Notes: generated by a model not told the origin, from the sequence alone. A stretch of DNA of 64,000 bases from Propionibacteriaceae bacterium (GCA_030532825.1 JAUNKK010000004.1:7164-71163); one strand, 5' to 3'. Positions 33,518 to 43,219 are shown, counted from the stretch's first letter. Program-made: numbers and translations.

Positions 33518-34627
33518 ATGTTCAATCCAGACACCGCACACCTGTTGCTGGGCCTCATCGTCGCCATCGCCGGCGGTTTCTTCGGCGCCGCGATCGGAGG
33601 TAACTTCGCCTTTGCCGTCACCGGCCTGACGGTCCTGACCGCCTTCGGTATCTATCTCGGCACCGACTCCACGGCGGGCTTCACCTATCTGGCCTTCGGA
33701 CCCTTCGTCGGCCCCCACATCGCCTTCGCCGGTGGCGTTGGCGCGGCCGCCTACGCGGGCCGCCGTGGCTATGCCGACAGCAAGGACGCCACTACCCCGT
33801 TAGCGCGGCTCGGGAAGCCCGACGTGCTGTGGGTGGGTGCTGCCTTCGGCGTGTTCGGCTACGTCGCCCAAAAGCTGGTCCTCCTCATCCCGTGGTTCGG
33901 AACCAACACCGACTCCGTGGCTTTCACGGTCGTGCTGTCCGCCATCGTCGCGAGAATCGTCGCGGGTGGCAATTTCCTCAACAAGGAGAAGTACAACGAC
34001 GCCAAGACCTTCATGGGCAAAATCGCCCCCACCGAGGATGCGGCCTGGCTGCGCTACCAGGAGAAGGGCCCGCAGTATCTCTCCCTCGGCGCCATGTTCG
34101 GGATTCTGGCCGGCGGCGCCACCCTGTTCATTGCCTTGTCCTTCCCCGGCCTAGCCGCAACCGGTAACGCCCAGACCTTCATGTTCGCGATTTCCGCGGT
34201 CTGCGTCATGTTCCTCATCCTGGGCGCCTCCATGCCGGTCACCCATCACATCACCATCAGCGCCGGCCTCGCTGCCATCGCCTTCCTGCCCGTGCTGGCA
34301 AGCAAGGTCGTCGAGTCCCTGCCGGGTGACGGGGGCTTCTGGCAGAAGCTGGACGCCAGCGGCTTCTCGATTCTGCCGGCACTCGACCCGGCGCACCCAA
34401 CCTACGGGATCTTGTCCCAGGAGGCCATTGGGCAACTGCTGATCCTGTCGTGCGTAGCGCTTCTCGCGTCTGTCGCAGCCGGAATCATCGCCGCGTGGCT
34501 GGCCGAGTTCCAGGCCCGGCTGTTCCACAACCGCGGGAACACCCATTTCGACCCTCCGGCGGCAGCCATTTGGATCACCAACACCCTCATCGTGGCGCTA
34601 GCCGGCATCACTGCACCACTGTTCTAG
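33518..34627 (+). CDS. Unrecognised multi-pass membrane protein, putative permease
   Basis: Protein of 369 aa that I cannot place in a transporter family with confidence. It shows eight or more hydrophobic segments, two of them Gly-rich (GGFFGAAIGGNFAFAVTG near the N-terminus and GPHIAFAGGVGAAAYAGRRG), a soluble loop near residues 160-190, and a THHITISAGLAAIAFLP helix. It lies between the isomerase and the phosphatase, with 18 and 9 bp gaps, so it is probably the sugar or polyol uptake protein of this operon. No other transporter is encoded there. Confidence 0.75.
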   Translation: MFNPDTAHLLLGLIVAIAGGFFGAAIGGNFAFAVTGLTVLTAFGIYLGTDSTAGFTYLAFGPFVGPHIAFAGGVGAAAYAGRRGYADSKDATTPLARLGKPDVLWVGAAFGVFGYVAQKLVLLIPWFGTNTDSVAFTVVLSAIVARIVAGGNFLNKEKYNDAKTFMGKIAPTEDAAWLRYQEKGPQYLSLGAMFGILAGGATLFIALSFPGLAATGNAQTFMFAISAVCVMFLILGASMPVTHHITISAGLAAIAFLPVLASKVVESLPGDGGFWQKLDASGFSILPALDPAHPTYGILSQEAIGQLLILSCVALLASVAAGIIAAWLAEFQARLFHNRGNTHFDPPAAAIWITNTLIVALAGITAPLF

Positions 34628-34636
34628 GAGAAACCC

Positions 34637-35473
34637 GTGCACGCAACGGAGTTGCATCAGGCCTATGTCTTCGACCTCGACGGCACCATCTATCTGGGCG
34701 ATCACCTGCTGCCCGGTGCCGCCCGGCTGATTCAGGAATTGCGCCGACGCGACATCCCGGTGCGTTTCCTCTCCAACAATCCAACCAAGGATCCTCAGCA
34801 GTACGTGGCCAAGCTCGAACAGCTCGGACTACCGACGGATATCTCCGACATTGCCAACACGGTGGTCACCACCACCCGCTGGCTGAAGGAGCACCGGCCG
34901 GATGCGACGCTGTTCGTGGTGGGTGAGGCCCCCCTCAAGGGGGCCCTCACCCAGGCTGGATTCCGGCTCAGCGAGGATCCCACCGAGATCGACATCGTGG
35001 TCGCCTCCTACGACCGCACCTTCGACTACCGCAAGCTCCAGATCGCCTTCGACGCCATCTGGGTGCATCGCCGCGCTGTCCTGATCCAGACCAACCCGGA
35101 TCGCTTCTGCCCTTTCCCGGGCGGACGTGGTGAACCCGACTGCGCCGCCATCACGGCCGCCATTGAGGCCTGCACTGGCACAAAGTCGATGGTGAATCTG
35201 GGCAAGCCCTCCCCCATCATGCTGGAGGAGGCCCTCCGCGGTTTGAACGTCGACCCCACGCAATGTCTGATGGTCGGGGATCGACTCGGCACCGACATCC
35301 AGATGGCCCTCAACACCGGAATGGCCTCGGCCCTCGTCCTCACGGGTGAGACGACAGCCGAGGACATCGCCGCCTTGGGCGAGGATCACCTACCCACCTA
35401 TGTACTCGACCGCATCGACCAGCTCATTCCCCAGCAGATCTGGGATGAGCTCGGCTGGAGCATCTCAGACTGA
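34637..35473 (+). CDS. HAD-IIA (NagD-like) sugar phosphatase
   Basis: Haloacid-dehalogenase-superfamily hydrolase of 278 aa. Motif I is FDLDGTIYLG (D13, D15), motif II FLSNNPTK, and the C-terminal motif GDRLGTDIQMALNTGM. NagD-type members dephosphorylate small phosphorylated metabolites and often act in overflow control or repair. Starts at a GTG after AGGAG. In this operon it may relieve build-up of a sugar phosphate. Confidence 0.88.
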   Translation: MHATELHQAYVFDLDGTIYLGDHLLPGAARLIQELRRRDIPVRFLSNNPTKDPQQYVAKLEQLGLPTDISDIANTVVTTTRWLKEHRPDATLFVVGEAPLKGALTQAGFRLSEDPTEIDIVVASYDRTFDYRKLQIAFDAIWVHRRAVLIQTNPDRFCPFPGGRGEPDCAAITAAIEACTGTKSMVNLGKPSPIMLEEALRGLNVDPTQCLMVGDRLGTDIQMALNTGMASALVLTGETTAEDIAALGEDHLPTYVLDRIDQLIPQQIWDELGWSISD

Positions 35474-35482
35474 AAAGGATCA

Positions 35483-37048
35483 ATGATGACCGACAACACC
35501 TACCTCCTGGGCATCGACTTCGGGACCGAAAGCGTCCGGGCCGCTATCTTCGACCTGGCTGGACGCCCCATCGCCTTCGCCGCAACGGCGTATCGCACCA
35601 CCCATCCTCATCCCGGCTGGGCGGAACAGGACCCGAACGAGTGGTGGGAGGCGCTGCAGGCCTCCTGTCACAAGGTGATCGCAGCCTCCGGAGTGTCACC
35701 CTCCACCATCAAAGGCATCTCCTACGACGCCACCACCATGACGGTCGTCGCCATGGACAAGCGCGGCGAAGCGCTGCGGCCCGCCATCATGTGGATGGAT
35801 GTGCGGGCCACCGAGCAGGCGGCCCGCGCCGAAACCTCTGACTCAGTGGCCCGGCTCTACAATGGCCAGGGCACGGCCCCTGCCACCGCCGAATGGTATC
35901 CCTTCAAGGCCGCATGGCTGCGCGAGAACGAGCGCGAGACCTACGACACGGCTTCTCGGCTGGTCGATGCCCCCGACTGGGTCACATACAAGCTGACTGG
36001 CGAATGGACCACCAACATCAACTCAGCAGCGCTGCGGATGTACTACAACCGCGACCATGGCGGCTGGCCCGTCGACTTCTACGAAACCATCGGCTGCGGG
36101 GATGTTTTCGACAAGATCCCGGAGAACGTGGTTGATCTTGGAACCCCCGTCGGAGAGCTGTCCGTGATTGCCGCGCAGCTACTGGGGCTACGCCCCGGCA
36201 CCCCCGTCGCACAGGGCCCTGCTGACGCCTGGGCCGGCCAGATCGGGCTGGGCGTCGTCGAGCCGGGCGTGATGGCCCTCATCACAGGCTCCTCCCATGT
36301 CCTCACGGGCCAGACAGACAAGCCCATTCACGGCAAAGGCTTCTTCGGCGCCTACACCGATGGCGTGGTCAAAGGGCAGTACACCGTCGAGGGCGGGCAG
36401 GTGTCCACGGGTTCGGTGCTCAAGTGGTTCAAAGACAACTTCGCCCGGGATCTGGTGCAGGCGGCCGAAGTGACCGGCCTCAACGTCTATGACCTGCTCA
36501 ACAAGCAGTCCCGGGATCTACCGCCTGGCTCGGACGGCCTGATCATTAACGAGTACTTCCAGGGCAACCGCACCCCCTACACCGACTCAAAGGCCCGCGG
36601 AATCGTCTGGGGTCTGTCGCTGCACCACGGCCCCGCCCACATTTACCGCGCTATCCAGGAGTCGGTGTGCTACGGCACCGCCCACAACCTACGCGCCATG
36701 TCGTCGGCTGGGTTCGAGGTGAAGAAGATCGTCGCGGCGGGTGGCGCCATCAAGAGCCGCGACTGGATGCAGATGCACGCCGACGTGACGGGGGTGCCGA
36801 TCGCCTTGACGGAGGTCGGCGACGCGGTGGTGCTCGGCAGTTGCATGCTCGCCGCTGTCGGCGCGGGCCTGTACCCGGACCTGGGAGCCGCGGCGGCGAA
36901 CATGGTGCACGAGATCGACCTGCTGGAGCCCAACCAGCAGCGCCACGAGGAGTACCAGTACTACGTGGACGCCTACGCCAACACATATCCCCAACTGCAG
37001 CCCATGATCCATGACATGGTGGATCATCAGAACGCCAAGCGAGGCTGA
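35483..37048 (+). CDS. FGGY-family carbohydrate kinase
   Basis: Two-domain actin-fold kinase of 521 aa. The N-terminal phosphate motif GIDFGTESVRAAIFDL and the C-terminal adenosine motif AAGGAIKSRDWMQMHADVTG, with DAVVLGSCMLAAVGAG after it, are clear. It is closest in style to xylulokinase/ribulokinase relatives but not a standard one. It phosphorylates a polyol or ketose; the substrate is unknown. The AAAGG signal is 5 bases before the ATG at 35483. Confidence 0.88.
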   Translation: MMTDNTYLLGIDFGTESVRAAIFDLAGRPIAFAATAYRTTHPHPGWAEQDPNEWWEALQASCHKVIAASGVSPSTIKGISYDATTMTVVAMDKRGEALRPAIMWMDVRATEQAARAETSDSVARLYNGQGTAPATAEWYPFKAAWLRENERETYDTASRLVDAPDWVTYKLTGEWTTNINSAALRMYYNRDHGGWPVDFYETIGCGDVFDKIPENVVDLGTPVGELSVIAAQLLGLRPGTPVAQGPADAWAGQIGLGVVEPGVMALITGSSHVLTGQTDKPIHGKGFFGAYTDGVVKGQYTVEGGQVSTGSVLKWFKDNFARDLVQAAEVTGLNVYDLLNKQSRDLPPGSDGLIINEYFQGNRTPYTDSKARGIVWGLSLHHGPAHIYRAIQESVCYGTAHNLRAMSSAGFEVKKIVAAGGAIKSRDWMQMHADVTGVPIALTEVGDAVVLGSCMLAAVGAGLYPDLGAAAANMVHEIDLLEPNQQRHEEYQYYVDAYANTYPQLQPMIHDMVDHQNAKRG

Positions 37049-37051
37049 TAC

Positions 37052-38431
37052 ATGAGCGAACTCATTGCCCAAGCCCTCTCGGAAGCCACCGATACGAAGG
37101 CAGTCGTCCTCGGCGAGGGCGTCATCGCCCGCGTGGGGCAGGTCTTCAAGGAACTGTTCGGCGCCTCCCAGGCCGTCGTCGTCGCCGATGAACGAACCTT
37201 CGAGTTGGCAGGACGGCGCGTCTGTGAAGCCCTGGCCGAGGCCGGGGTGGCGCTGGCGACACCGCATGTCTTTCCCGGCGAACCGGAACTCTACGCCCGT
37301 TACGAAAACTGCGAGGCGCTTCGAGACGTCCTGGCCGGGGTCGACGCCGTGGCCGTGGCCGTCGGGGCGGGCACGCTAAACGACATCGTCAAGCGCGCCT
37401 CTGGTGAACTCGACCGCCCCTACCTGGTGGTCGGGACTGCCGCTTCCATGGATGGCTACACAGCTTTCGGGGCCTCCATCGCCCTCGACGGGTTCAAGCA
37501 AACCCTGAGTTGCCCCGCGCCCTGCGGTTGCGTCGCCGATGTCACCGTGATGGCGGCGGCACCGCAGGTGATGACGGCCTCCGGATACGGGGATCTGCTC
37601 GGGAAAGTCCCCGCCGGAGCGGACTGGATCATTGCTGATGCTCTGGGGACGGAGGCCATCGACGGTGGCGTCTGGGAACTGGTGCAGGGCCCGCTGCGGG
37701 GCGCGCTTGCCCGGCCCGCGGACCTAGCCGCTGGTGATGTCACCGCCACGACGGGGCTAGCTGAGGGGCTCCTCATGAGTGGTCTTGCCATGCAAGCCCA
37801 CCAGTCCAGCCGCCCCGCCTCGGGGGCCGAGCATCAGTTCAGCCACCTCTGGGAGATGGAAGGGCACGGCGTGGATGTCACTCCGCGACGCCTGTCGCAC
37901 GGCTTCAAGGTGGGCATCGGGTCGGTGGCCATCGCCGCCCTCTATGAGCGTCTGCTGGAGCGTGATCTCACCCGACTTGATATCGATCAGGCCGTGGCGG
38001 CCTGGCCAACTCGGGAGGCTATGGAGGCTGAAGTCCGTCGGCTCCATCCAGACCCGAAGCTCGTGGAGGAGACTGTTGTCCAGGCCCTGGCGAAGTGGCT
38101 GACCCCGGACGAACTGCGGTCGCGGCTGACGCTGCTCACCCGCGTCTGGCCGGAACTGGCGAGGAAGTTGCGGGACCAGTTGCTCCCCGCCGCCGAACTA
38201 CAACGGATGCTACGCGCCGTAGGTGCTCCAGCACACCCATCGGACATTGGCCTGGGTTGGCGGCGGTTCCGCGACACCTATGTTCGTGCTCAGATGATCC
38301 GCAAGCGCTACACCGTGCTGGATCTGGCCCTGGAGGCCAACCTGTTGCCAGAACTGGTGGACGAGTTGTTCACTCCCACCGGGTTCTGGGGCTCCCAAGA
38401 ACCAACCGAGTCTTCTAAGGAACTGTCATGA
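37052..38431 (+). CDS. Glycerol-1-phosphate-dehydrogenase-like enzyme (AraM/EgsA family)
   Basis: NAD(P)- and metal-dependent dehydrogenase of 459 aa. Motifs are GAGTLNDIVKRA, GTAASMDGYTAFGAS, GYGDLLGKVPAGADW, and metal-binding His in AEHQFSHLWEM and LSHGFKVGIG. AraM-type enzymes act on phosphorylated three-carbon or larger polyols. Placed between two FGGY kinases, it may oxidise the phosphorylated polyol. It overlaps the next gene by 4 bp. The C-terminal 100 residues are longer than in archaeal enzymes. Confidence 0.85.
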   Translation: MSELIAQALSEATDTKAVVLGEGVIARVGQVFKELFGASQAVVVADERTFELAGRRVCEALAEAGVALATPHVFPGEPELYARYENCEALRDVLAGVDAVAVAVGAGTLNDIVKRASGELDRPYLVVGTAASMDGYTAFGASIALDGFKQTLSCPAPCGCVADVTVMAAAPQVMTASGYGDLLGKVPAGADWIIADALGTEAIDGGVWELVQGPLRGALARPADLAAGDVTATTGLAEGLLMSGLAMQAHQSSRPASGAEHQFSHLWEMEGHGVDVTPRRLSHGFKVGIGSVAIAALYERLLERDLTRLDIDQAVAAWPTREAMEAEVRRLHPDPKLVEETVVQALAKWLTPDELRSRLTLLTRVWPELARKLRDQLLPAAELQRMLRAVGAPAHPSDIGLGWRRFRDTYVRAQMIRKRYTVLDLALEANLLPELVDELFTPTGFWGSQEPTESSKELS

Positions 38432-40095
38432 GCAAAACCGTCATCGGAATCGACTTCGGGACGCTGTCCGGACGGGCTGTGGTCGTGGCTGTGAGCGACG
38501 GCCAGGTGTTGGGCAGCGCCGAGCACGCCTATCGGCACGGCGTCATTGATCGCGAGTTGGCTGGCCAGCCGTTGCCGCCCGACTGGGCACTGCAGGTGCC
38601 GGCCGATTACGTCGAAGTGCTGGGGAAGGTGGTACCGGCGGCCCTCACGGACTCGGGAGTGGACCCGTCGAGCGTTGTTGGGCTGGCCATCGACTTCACG
38701 TCCTGCACCGTCTTCCCCACGGACATGGACTACGAGCCACTATGCGAGAAACCAGAGTTCCGGGAGCGGCCGCACGCCTACGTGAAGCTGTGGAAGCACC
38801 ACGCCTCTCAAGCGCAGGGCCGGATCGTCAACCAGGTGCTGGCTGAGAAGGCACCGGAGACCCTGACCCGCTACGGCGGTGAGGTGTCGGCGGACTGGCA
38901 GCTGGCGAAGGCTCTGGCTGTGTTCCAGGAAGACCGCGAGGTTTGGGACGCCACGGCGCATTTCGTGGAGGCCGGGGACTGGATCGTGCAGCGTCTGACG
39001 GGGAAGCTGACGGGCGCCAGGTCGCTGGCCGGATATAAAGGCAACTTCGTGGACGGCGCTCATCCGGCGCCTGAGGTGCTGGAAGCCATGGCCCCCGGGT
39101 TCTCAAGGCTGCTGGACATCCTGCCGGAGCCGACGGCGCACCCCGGCGACAAGGTCGGTGAACTGACAGCTGAGGCCGCGGACTTGACTGGCTTGCCTGC
39201 CGGGATCGCGGTGGCCGCCGCGAACATCGACGCCCACGCTACGGTGCCGGCAGCTAATGCCTGCGAGCCGGGGCAGTTGACGCTTATCATGGGCACCTCC
39301 ACCTGCCACATGATGACCTCGGAGAGTTTCGGCGAGGTGCCAGGAATCGGCGGCATCGTCCCCGACGGCATCGTGAAGGGGCTGTGGGGTTACGAAGCCG
39401 GGCAAGCCGGGGTCGGTGACATCTTCGGTTGGTTCGTGAACACGTGTGTCCCGGCGGAGTATGTCGAAGCTGCTGCTGCTCACGGACTTGGGGTGCATGA
39501 ATACCTGACCGAGCTGGCGGCTGCTCAGGAGGTGGGCGAGCACGGCCTGCTGGCCCTTGATTGGCACTCGGGCAATCGTTCGATCCTGGATGACACCGAG
39601 TTGACGGGTCTGATGGTAGGCACGACTCTGACAACGACCCCTGAAGATCAATACCGGGCGTTGCTGGAAGCAACAGCCTTCGGCACCCGCGTGATCATTG
39701 AGTCTTTTCGGAAGGCTGGGGTCGAGGTGGGTGACCTGGTGATCGCCGGGGGCCTAGTGAAGAACCCGTTGCTGATGCAGATTTACGCGGATGTCACGAA
39801 CCTTCCCCTTGCTATCTGCGAGTCGGTGGCCTCGGGCGCCCACGGATCGGCCATCTATGCCGCTGTCGCGGCTGGCGAGTACGCGGACGTGCGGGAGGCC
39901 GCCCCCAGGATGGCGAGCCGCGAGGCAAGTTCAGAGACGACGTTCACCCCAATCCCAGAGAACGTCGCCGCCTATGATGCGCTGTACCGCGAGTACCGCA
40001 CCCTTCACGACTACTTTGGTACGGGAAGCAACGAGGTCATGCACCGGCTCAAGGCACGCAGGCGAGAGATCCTCATCGCCAAAGCCTCCAGCTGA
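38428..40095 (+). CDS. araB: Ribulokinase (AraB-like FGGY kinase)
   Basis: Kinase of 555 aa with the AraB signatures: GIDFGTLSGRAVVV, FTSCTVFPTD, HAYVKLWKHHASQAQ, MGTSTCHMM and AGGLVKNPLLMQIYADVT. These match true ribulokinases closely, which phosphorylate L- or D-ribulose and some pentitols. However araA and araD are not present in the window, so the pathway is not the usual arabinose route. Last gene of the operon; ATGA overlap with the dehydrogenase gene. Confidence 0.9.
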   Translation: MSKTVIGIDFGTLSGRAVVVAVSDGQVLGSAEHAYRHGVIDRELAGQPLPPDWALQVPADYVEVLGKVVPAALTDSGVDPSSVVGLAIDFTSCTVFPTDMDYEPLCEKPEFRERPHAYVKLWKHHASQAQGRIVNQVLAEKAPETLTRYGGEVSADWQLAKALAVFQEDREVWDATAHFVEAGDWIVQRLTGKLTGARSLAGYKGNFVDGAHPAPEVLEAMAPGFSRLLDILPEPTAHPGDKVGELTAEAADLTGLPAGIAVAAANIDAHATVPAANACEPGQLTLIMGTSTCHMMTSESFGEVPGIGGIVPDGIVKGLWGYEAGQAGVGDIFGWFVNTCVPAEYVEAAAAHGLGVHEYLTELAAAQEVGEHGLLALDWHSGNRSILDDTELTGLMVGTTLTTTPEDQYRALLEATAFGTRVIIESFRKAGVEVGDLVIAGGLVKNPLLMQIYADVTNLPLAICESVASGAHGSAIYAAVAAGEYADVREAAPRMASREASSETTFTPIPENVAAYDALYREYRTLHDYFGTGSNEVMHRLKARRREILIAKASS

Positions 40096-40108
40096 CAGAA
40101 CCTGCGAC

Positions 40109-40139
40109 GGTGGGGTGCGCTCAGCGCGCGTGCCCCACC
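40109..40139. terminator. Terminator between convergent genes
   Basis: GGTGGGG / CCCCACC outer stem with a GC-rich inner hairpin, between the kinase stop and the convergent hydrolase stop. It could serve both directions. Confidence 0.55.
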
Positions 40140-40158
40140 TTGGCTCTCTGGCAACTTC

Positions 40159-40737
40159 TCAGTCGATGCGTTCCAGGAACTCGAGTACGTGGGTCAGCAC
40201 CTGTCCGGTTGCCTTGGCGTCGTATTCGGGTCGACTGCTGTCGGTGAAGAGGTGGCTGGTGCCGGGATACAGGAAGCACTCAAGGTTGGTGTGGCTACTC
40301 GCCACCTCCTCCGCCGCAACGATGTCCCCGTCCTCAAGGGCAAACGGGTCAGCGTCCATGGTGTGGTACTGCACGGGGATTGAGTCGGGCCACTGCCCCG
40401 GTAACAGTTTTGGGGCTCCGAATCCGTGCAGTAACACCCCGCCGAGAGCCTCGGCGGAGGTCTGCAGCAGCCCCTGAGCCGCCATAGCCCCCATCGAGAA
40501 GCCGGCGTAGACAACCCGTTGGGGCAGCGACTCGGCCGAGGTCAGGGCTCGCTGGGTGATGGTGTCGAATCCGATCTCTTTCGCATTGCCGAGGGCTGCA
40601 TCGTAGGCGTCGAAGGTTTTGCCCTCCAACTGATCGGGCGTGTGCACGATGTGCCCGGCGGCCCGGAGCTGGTCGGCGAAAGCTTCCACTCCTGGGGTCA
40701 GCCCCAAGAGATGATGGAATAGCACGATCTCCGTCAT
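40159..40737 (-). CDS. Dienelactone-hydrolase-family alpha/beta hydrolase
   Basis: Small hydrolase of 192 aa. The nucleophile is Ser81 in GFSMGA, where classical dienelactone hydrolase has Cys. The acid is likely D128 or D130 (TMDADPF), and H162 is in GTSHLF. The HHLLGLTPGVEAFADQLRAAGH start is typical of actinobacterial members. The natural ester substrate is unknown. Convergent with the sugar operon. Confidence 0.85.
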   Translation of the reverse strand: MTEIVLFHHLLGLTPGVEAFADQLRAAGHIVHTPDQLEGKTFDAYDAALGNAKEIGFDTITQRALTSAESLPQRVVYAGFSMGAMAAQGLLQTSAEALGGVLLHGFGAPKLLPGQWPDSIPVQYHTMDADPFALEDGDIVAAEEVASSHTNLECFLYPGTSHLFTDSSRPEYDAKATGQVLTHVLEFLERID

Positions 40738-40768
40738 GCCGTGAGTCTACGGATCGGCTAGAGTTTTT

Positions 40769-41200
40769 TCAGCGTTCGCACGCCACGCCGTCACCATCGC
40801 GGTCCAGGTCGGAACGGTACCCAGGGTCGCCTCGGTGTAGTGGCGCTGCTCCGGCCGCCTTGGCTTCCCGGCAATTGGCGTAGTAGACCGACTCCTCAGC
40901 GGTGGAGGCTGGGGCTGCCACCTGCCGGGACGGCGGGCGCGTCTCCTCAGCCGTAACCGTCTCCGTCGCCACGGCCGTCTCGGTGACAACCTGCGTCGCG
41001 ACCTCCGTCGCGGTGGCGGTCACAGTAGCGTGAACCGTCTCCTGGACTGGCTCCGGCGTGACGACCACGGTCTCGGTGGCCGTCGGCACCGCCTTGGAAC
41101 CCGTCGAATCACATCCGGCCAGGCCAAGGCTGATCCCAATCAGTCCTGCCGCACCTGCAACCACCCACCAATTCCTGGTCCATCTCGTGACATCGGGCAC
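40769..41200 (-). CDS. Excalibur-domain lipoprotein
   Basis: Exported protein of about 143 aa. An N-terminal membrane segment ends in a lipobox-like LGLAGC, then comes a Thr/Val/Glu-rich linker (TETVVVTPEPVQETVHATVT and so on). The C-terminus is an excalibur calcium-binding domain: YYANCREAKAAGAAP ... DLDRDGDGVACE. GTG at 41200 is chosen because a purine-rich AGGGGGGAT stands before it; the longer open frame overlaps the divergent gene. Extracellular, role unknown. Confidence 0.85.
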   Translation of the reverse strand: MPDVTRWTRNWWVVAGAAGLIGISLGLAGCDSTGSKAVPTATETVVVTPEPVQETVHATVTATATEVATQVVTETAVATETVTAEETRPPSRQVAAPASTAEESVYYANCREAKAAGAAPLHRGDPGYRSDLDRDGDGVACER

Positions 41201-41369
41201 TGTAAATCCCCCCTGTTTTTCATTTATTGTGATGTGCCACATGGAATTGTACGGCGCCTCCCGGTGGCATCGCGCCTGGGGCGACATAGGAAAGGCACAG
41301 AGCCCCGACAGGAGGCTCACAGCCCGGCTGACTACTGTCCAAGCCAGAAAGACCTCACCAGGAGAATTC

Positions 41370-43202
41370 ATGAACCTCAACCGCAGATCTTTATTCAAGT
41401 CAGCTGTGGTTCTTAGCACAGTCAGCACTTTCGGGATGACCGCTTGTAGCGGAACTCTTCCGAGCAACTCGTCCACACCGTCGACGGGCAGCACTCCCGC
41501 AGGGGGCGGATCGCTTACGATCAACAACGCCGCCTGGAACTACGACGCCGAACATGATGTCTACTATCAGCTGGCGCTGAGTTTTGTCGCGGCCCCAGCG
41601 GCGCCCGAGATCGAGACCCTGGGGATCTACGTGCCCGGACCCTATTTCAGCGGCACCAACAATGGTGACGGGACCTACACGGTGACCGTGAACCCTTCTG
41701 GAGGGGTGAACTCCTTCACCGCCAAGACAGCTCCCATCGTGCTGCCTGTCAACACCCCTGGGTATTCGGGCCAGCAGCCGCTCTCGGAGTATTCCTATGA
41801 TTCCGTCGCCGACTACCTGACCGCCGGCTTCATCTACGTGCACGCCGGGTTACGCGGCAAAGATACGAATACAGAGGCTTACAGTGGAAACGCTCCCTGG
41901 GGCGTCACCGACCTCAAGGCAGCCGTTCGCTATCTGCGTTTCAACGCGGCTTCCCTACCAGGTGCGATGGACAAGGTGTTCGTCTTCGGCCACAGCGGCG
42001 GCGGAGCACAGAGTTCTGTCATGGGAGCTTCCGGGGATTCGCCTCTATACACCCCGTATCTGGAGCGTCTGGGGGCCGCCATGACCACCCCAGACGGCGC
42101 GGCCCTCAGCGATGCCATCGCGGGTGTCATGGCGTGGTGTCCTATCACGAGCTTGAACCACGGCAACTCGGCCTACGAATGGAACATGGGTCAGTTCGCC
42201 AGCGACGGCACCCGTGCCGAAGGCACTTGGACCGCGGCCTTCAGCAAGGATCTGGCGGCGGCATTTGCCGCCCACCTCAACGACCTCAAGCTCACCGACG
42301 CCAACGGCACGGCGCTGACGCTGACTGAAAGCAGCGACGGCGTTTTCCTGGCAGGCAGCTACTACGACTACGTGCTCGCTGAGGTCAATACCTCCCTGAA
42401 CAACTTCTTGGCCGACACCACCTTCCCCTACACCCCAAGCAATACCCACATGGCCGGCATGGAACCGGGCGGCGCTCCCCCAGGTGGCAGCGGGGCTCCC
42501 GGTGGTGGCACCCCACCTTCGGGCGAAGCTCCCGGTGGTGGCGGCCCCGGGGCTAGCCCTTCAGAATCATCGGTCACCTACAACACCGTCGACGAGTACA
42601 TCGCTTCCCTGAACTCCGACGGCGAATGGGTGGTCTACGATGCGGCCACCAACACGGCCACCATCACCAGCCTGAGGGATTTCGTGGTGAGCCAGAAGAG
42701 TCCCAGCAAGGATGTCGGCGCCTTCGATGCCCCGGACCGCAGCGCCACGGAGAACATCGTCATGGGGCAGGGCGCGGAGGGGCGACACTTCTCTGAGAGT
42801 TCCCGCCAGGTGCTGGCGACGCATGAATCCACCTATCAGTCGCTCACCAATTGGTCCGCCGATTACGCAGCCTCGACCTGGGAGGCAGATTTCTCCGAGA
42901 TCGACGAGGTGGGCGGTACTGTGACCGGCCGCGAGCACATGTACGAGCCGCTCTACTATCTGGTTCAGTCCCAAGCGGGATTCGGCACCTCTCAGGTGGC
43001 ACCCCATTGGCGCATCCGCACCGGCCTCAAGCAGGGTGACACGGCCAGCACGGTCGAGATCAATCTGGCCCTTGCGCTACAGCAACTTGGCTCTGCCAGC
43101 GTCGATTTCGCGACGGTATGGGGTCAGGGACACACCATGGCGGAGCGAACCGGCGAGGCTACCGGCAACTTCATCGCCTGGGTGAAGGAAAGCGTGTCCT
43201 GA
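41370..43202 (+). CDS. Tannase-like secreted alpha/beta-hydrolase lipoprotein
   Basis: Protein of 610 aa with a possible Tat-type start (MNLNRRSLFKSAVVLS) and lipobox GMTAC (C26), so it is likely a surface lipoprotein. The catalytic Ser lies in FGHSGGGAQSS (about residue 208), and the His in WGQGHTMAERTG near the C-terminus. This arrangement matches bacterial tannase/feruloyl-esterase-like proteins. A Gly/Pro-rich run of about 35 residues (near 365-400) is inserted between these two parts. AGGAG precedes the ATG. Substrate not proven. Confidence 0.8.
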   Translation: MNLNRRSLFKSAVVLSTVSTFGMTACSGTLPSNSSTPSTGSTPAGGGSLTINNAAWNYDAEHDVYYQLALSFVAAPAAPEIETLGIYVPGPYFSGTNNGDGTYTVTVNPSGGVNSFTAKTAPIVLPVNTPGYSGQQPLSEYSYDSVADYLTAGFIYVHAGLRGKDTNTEAYSGNAPWGVTDLKAAVRYLRFNAASLPGAMDKVFVFGHSGGGAQSSVMGASGDSPLYTPYLERLGAAMTTPDGAALSDAIAGVMAWCPITSLNHGNSAYEWNMGQFASDGTRAEGTWTAAFSKDLAAAFAAHLNDLKLTDANGTALTLTESSDGVFLAGSYYDYVLAEVNTSLNNFLADTTFPYTPSNTHMAGMEPGGAPPGGSGAPGGGTPPSGEAPGGGGPGASPSESSVTYNTVDEYIASLNSDGEWVVYDAATNTATITSLRDFVVSQKSPSKDVGAFDAPDRSATENIVMGQGAEGRHFSESSRQVLATHESTYQSLTNWSADYAASTWEADFSEIDEVGGTVTGREHMYEPLYYLVQSQAGFGTSQVAPHWRIRTGLKQGDTASTVEINLALALQQLGSASVDFATVWGQGHTMAERTGEATGNFIAWVKESVS

Positions 43203-43219
43203 ACCTTCGTGGGGCGGAG

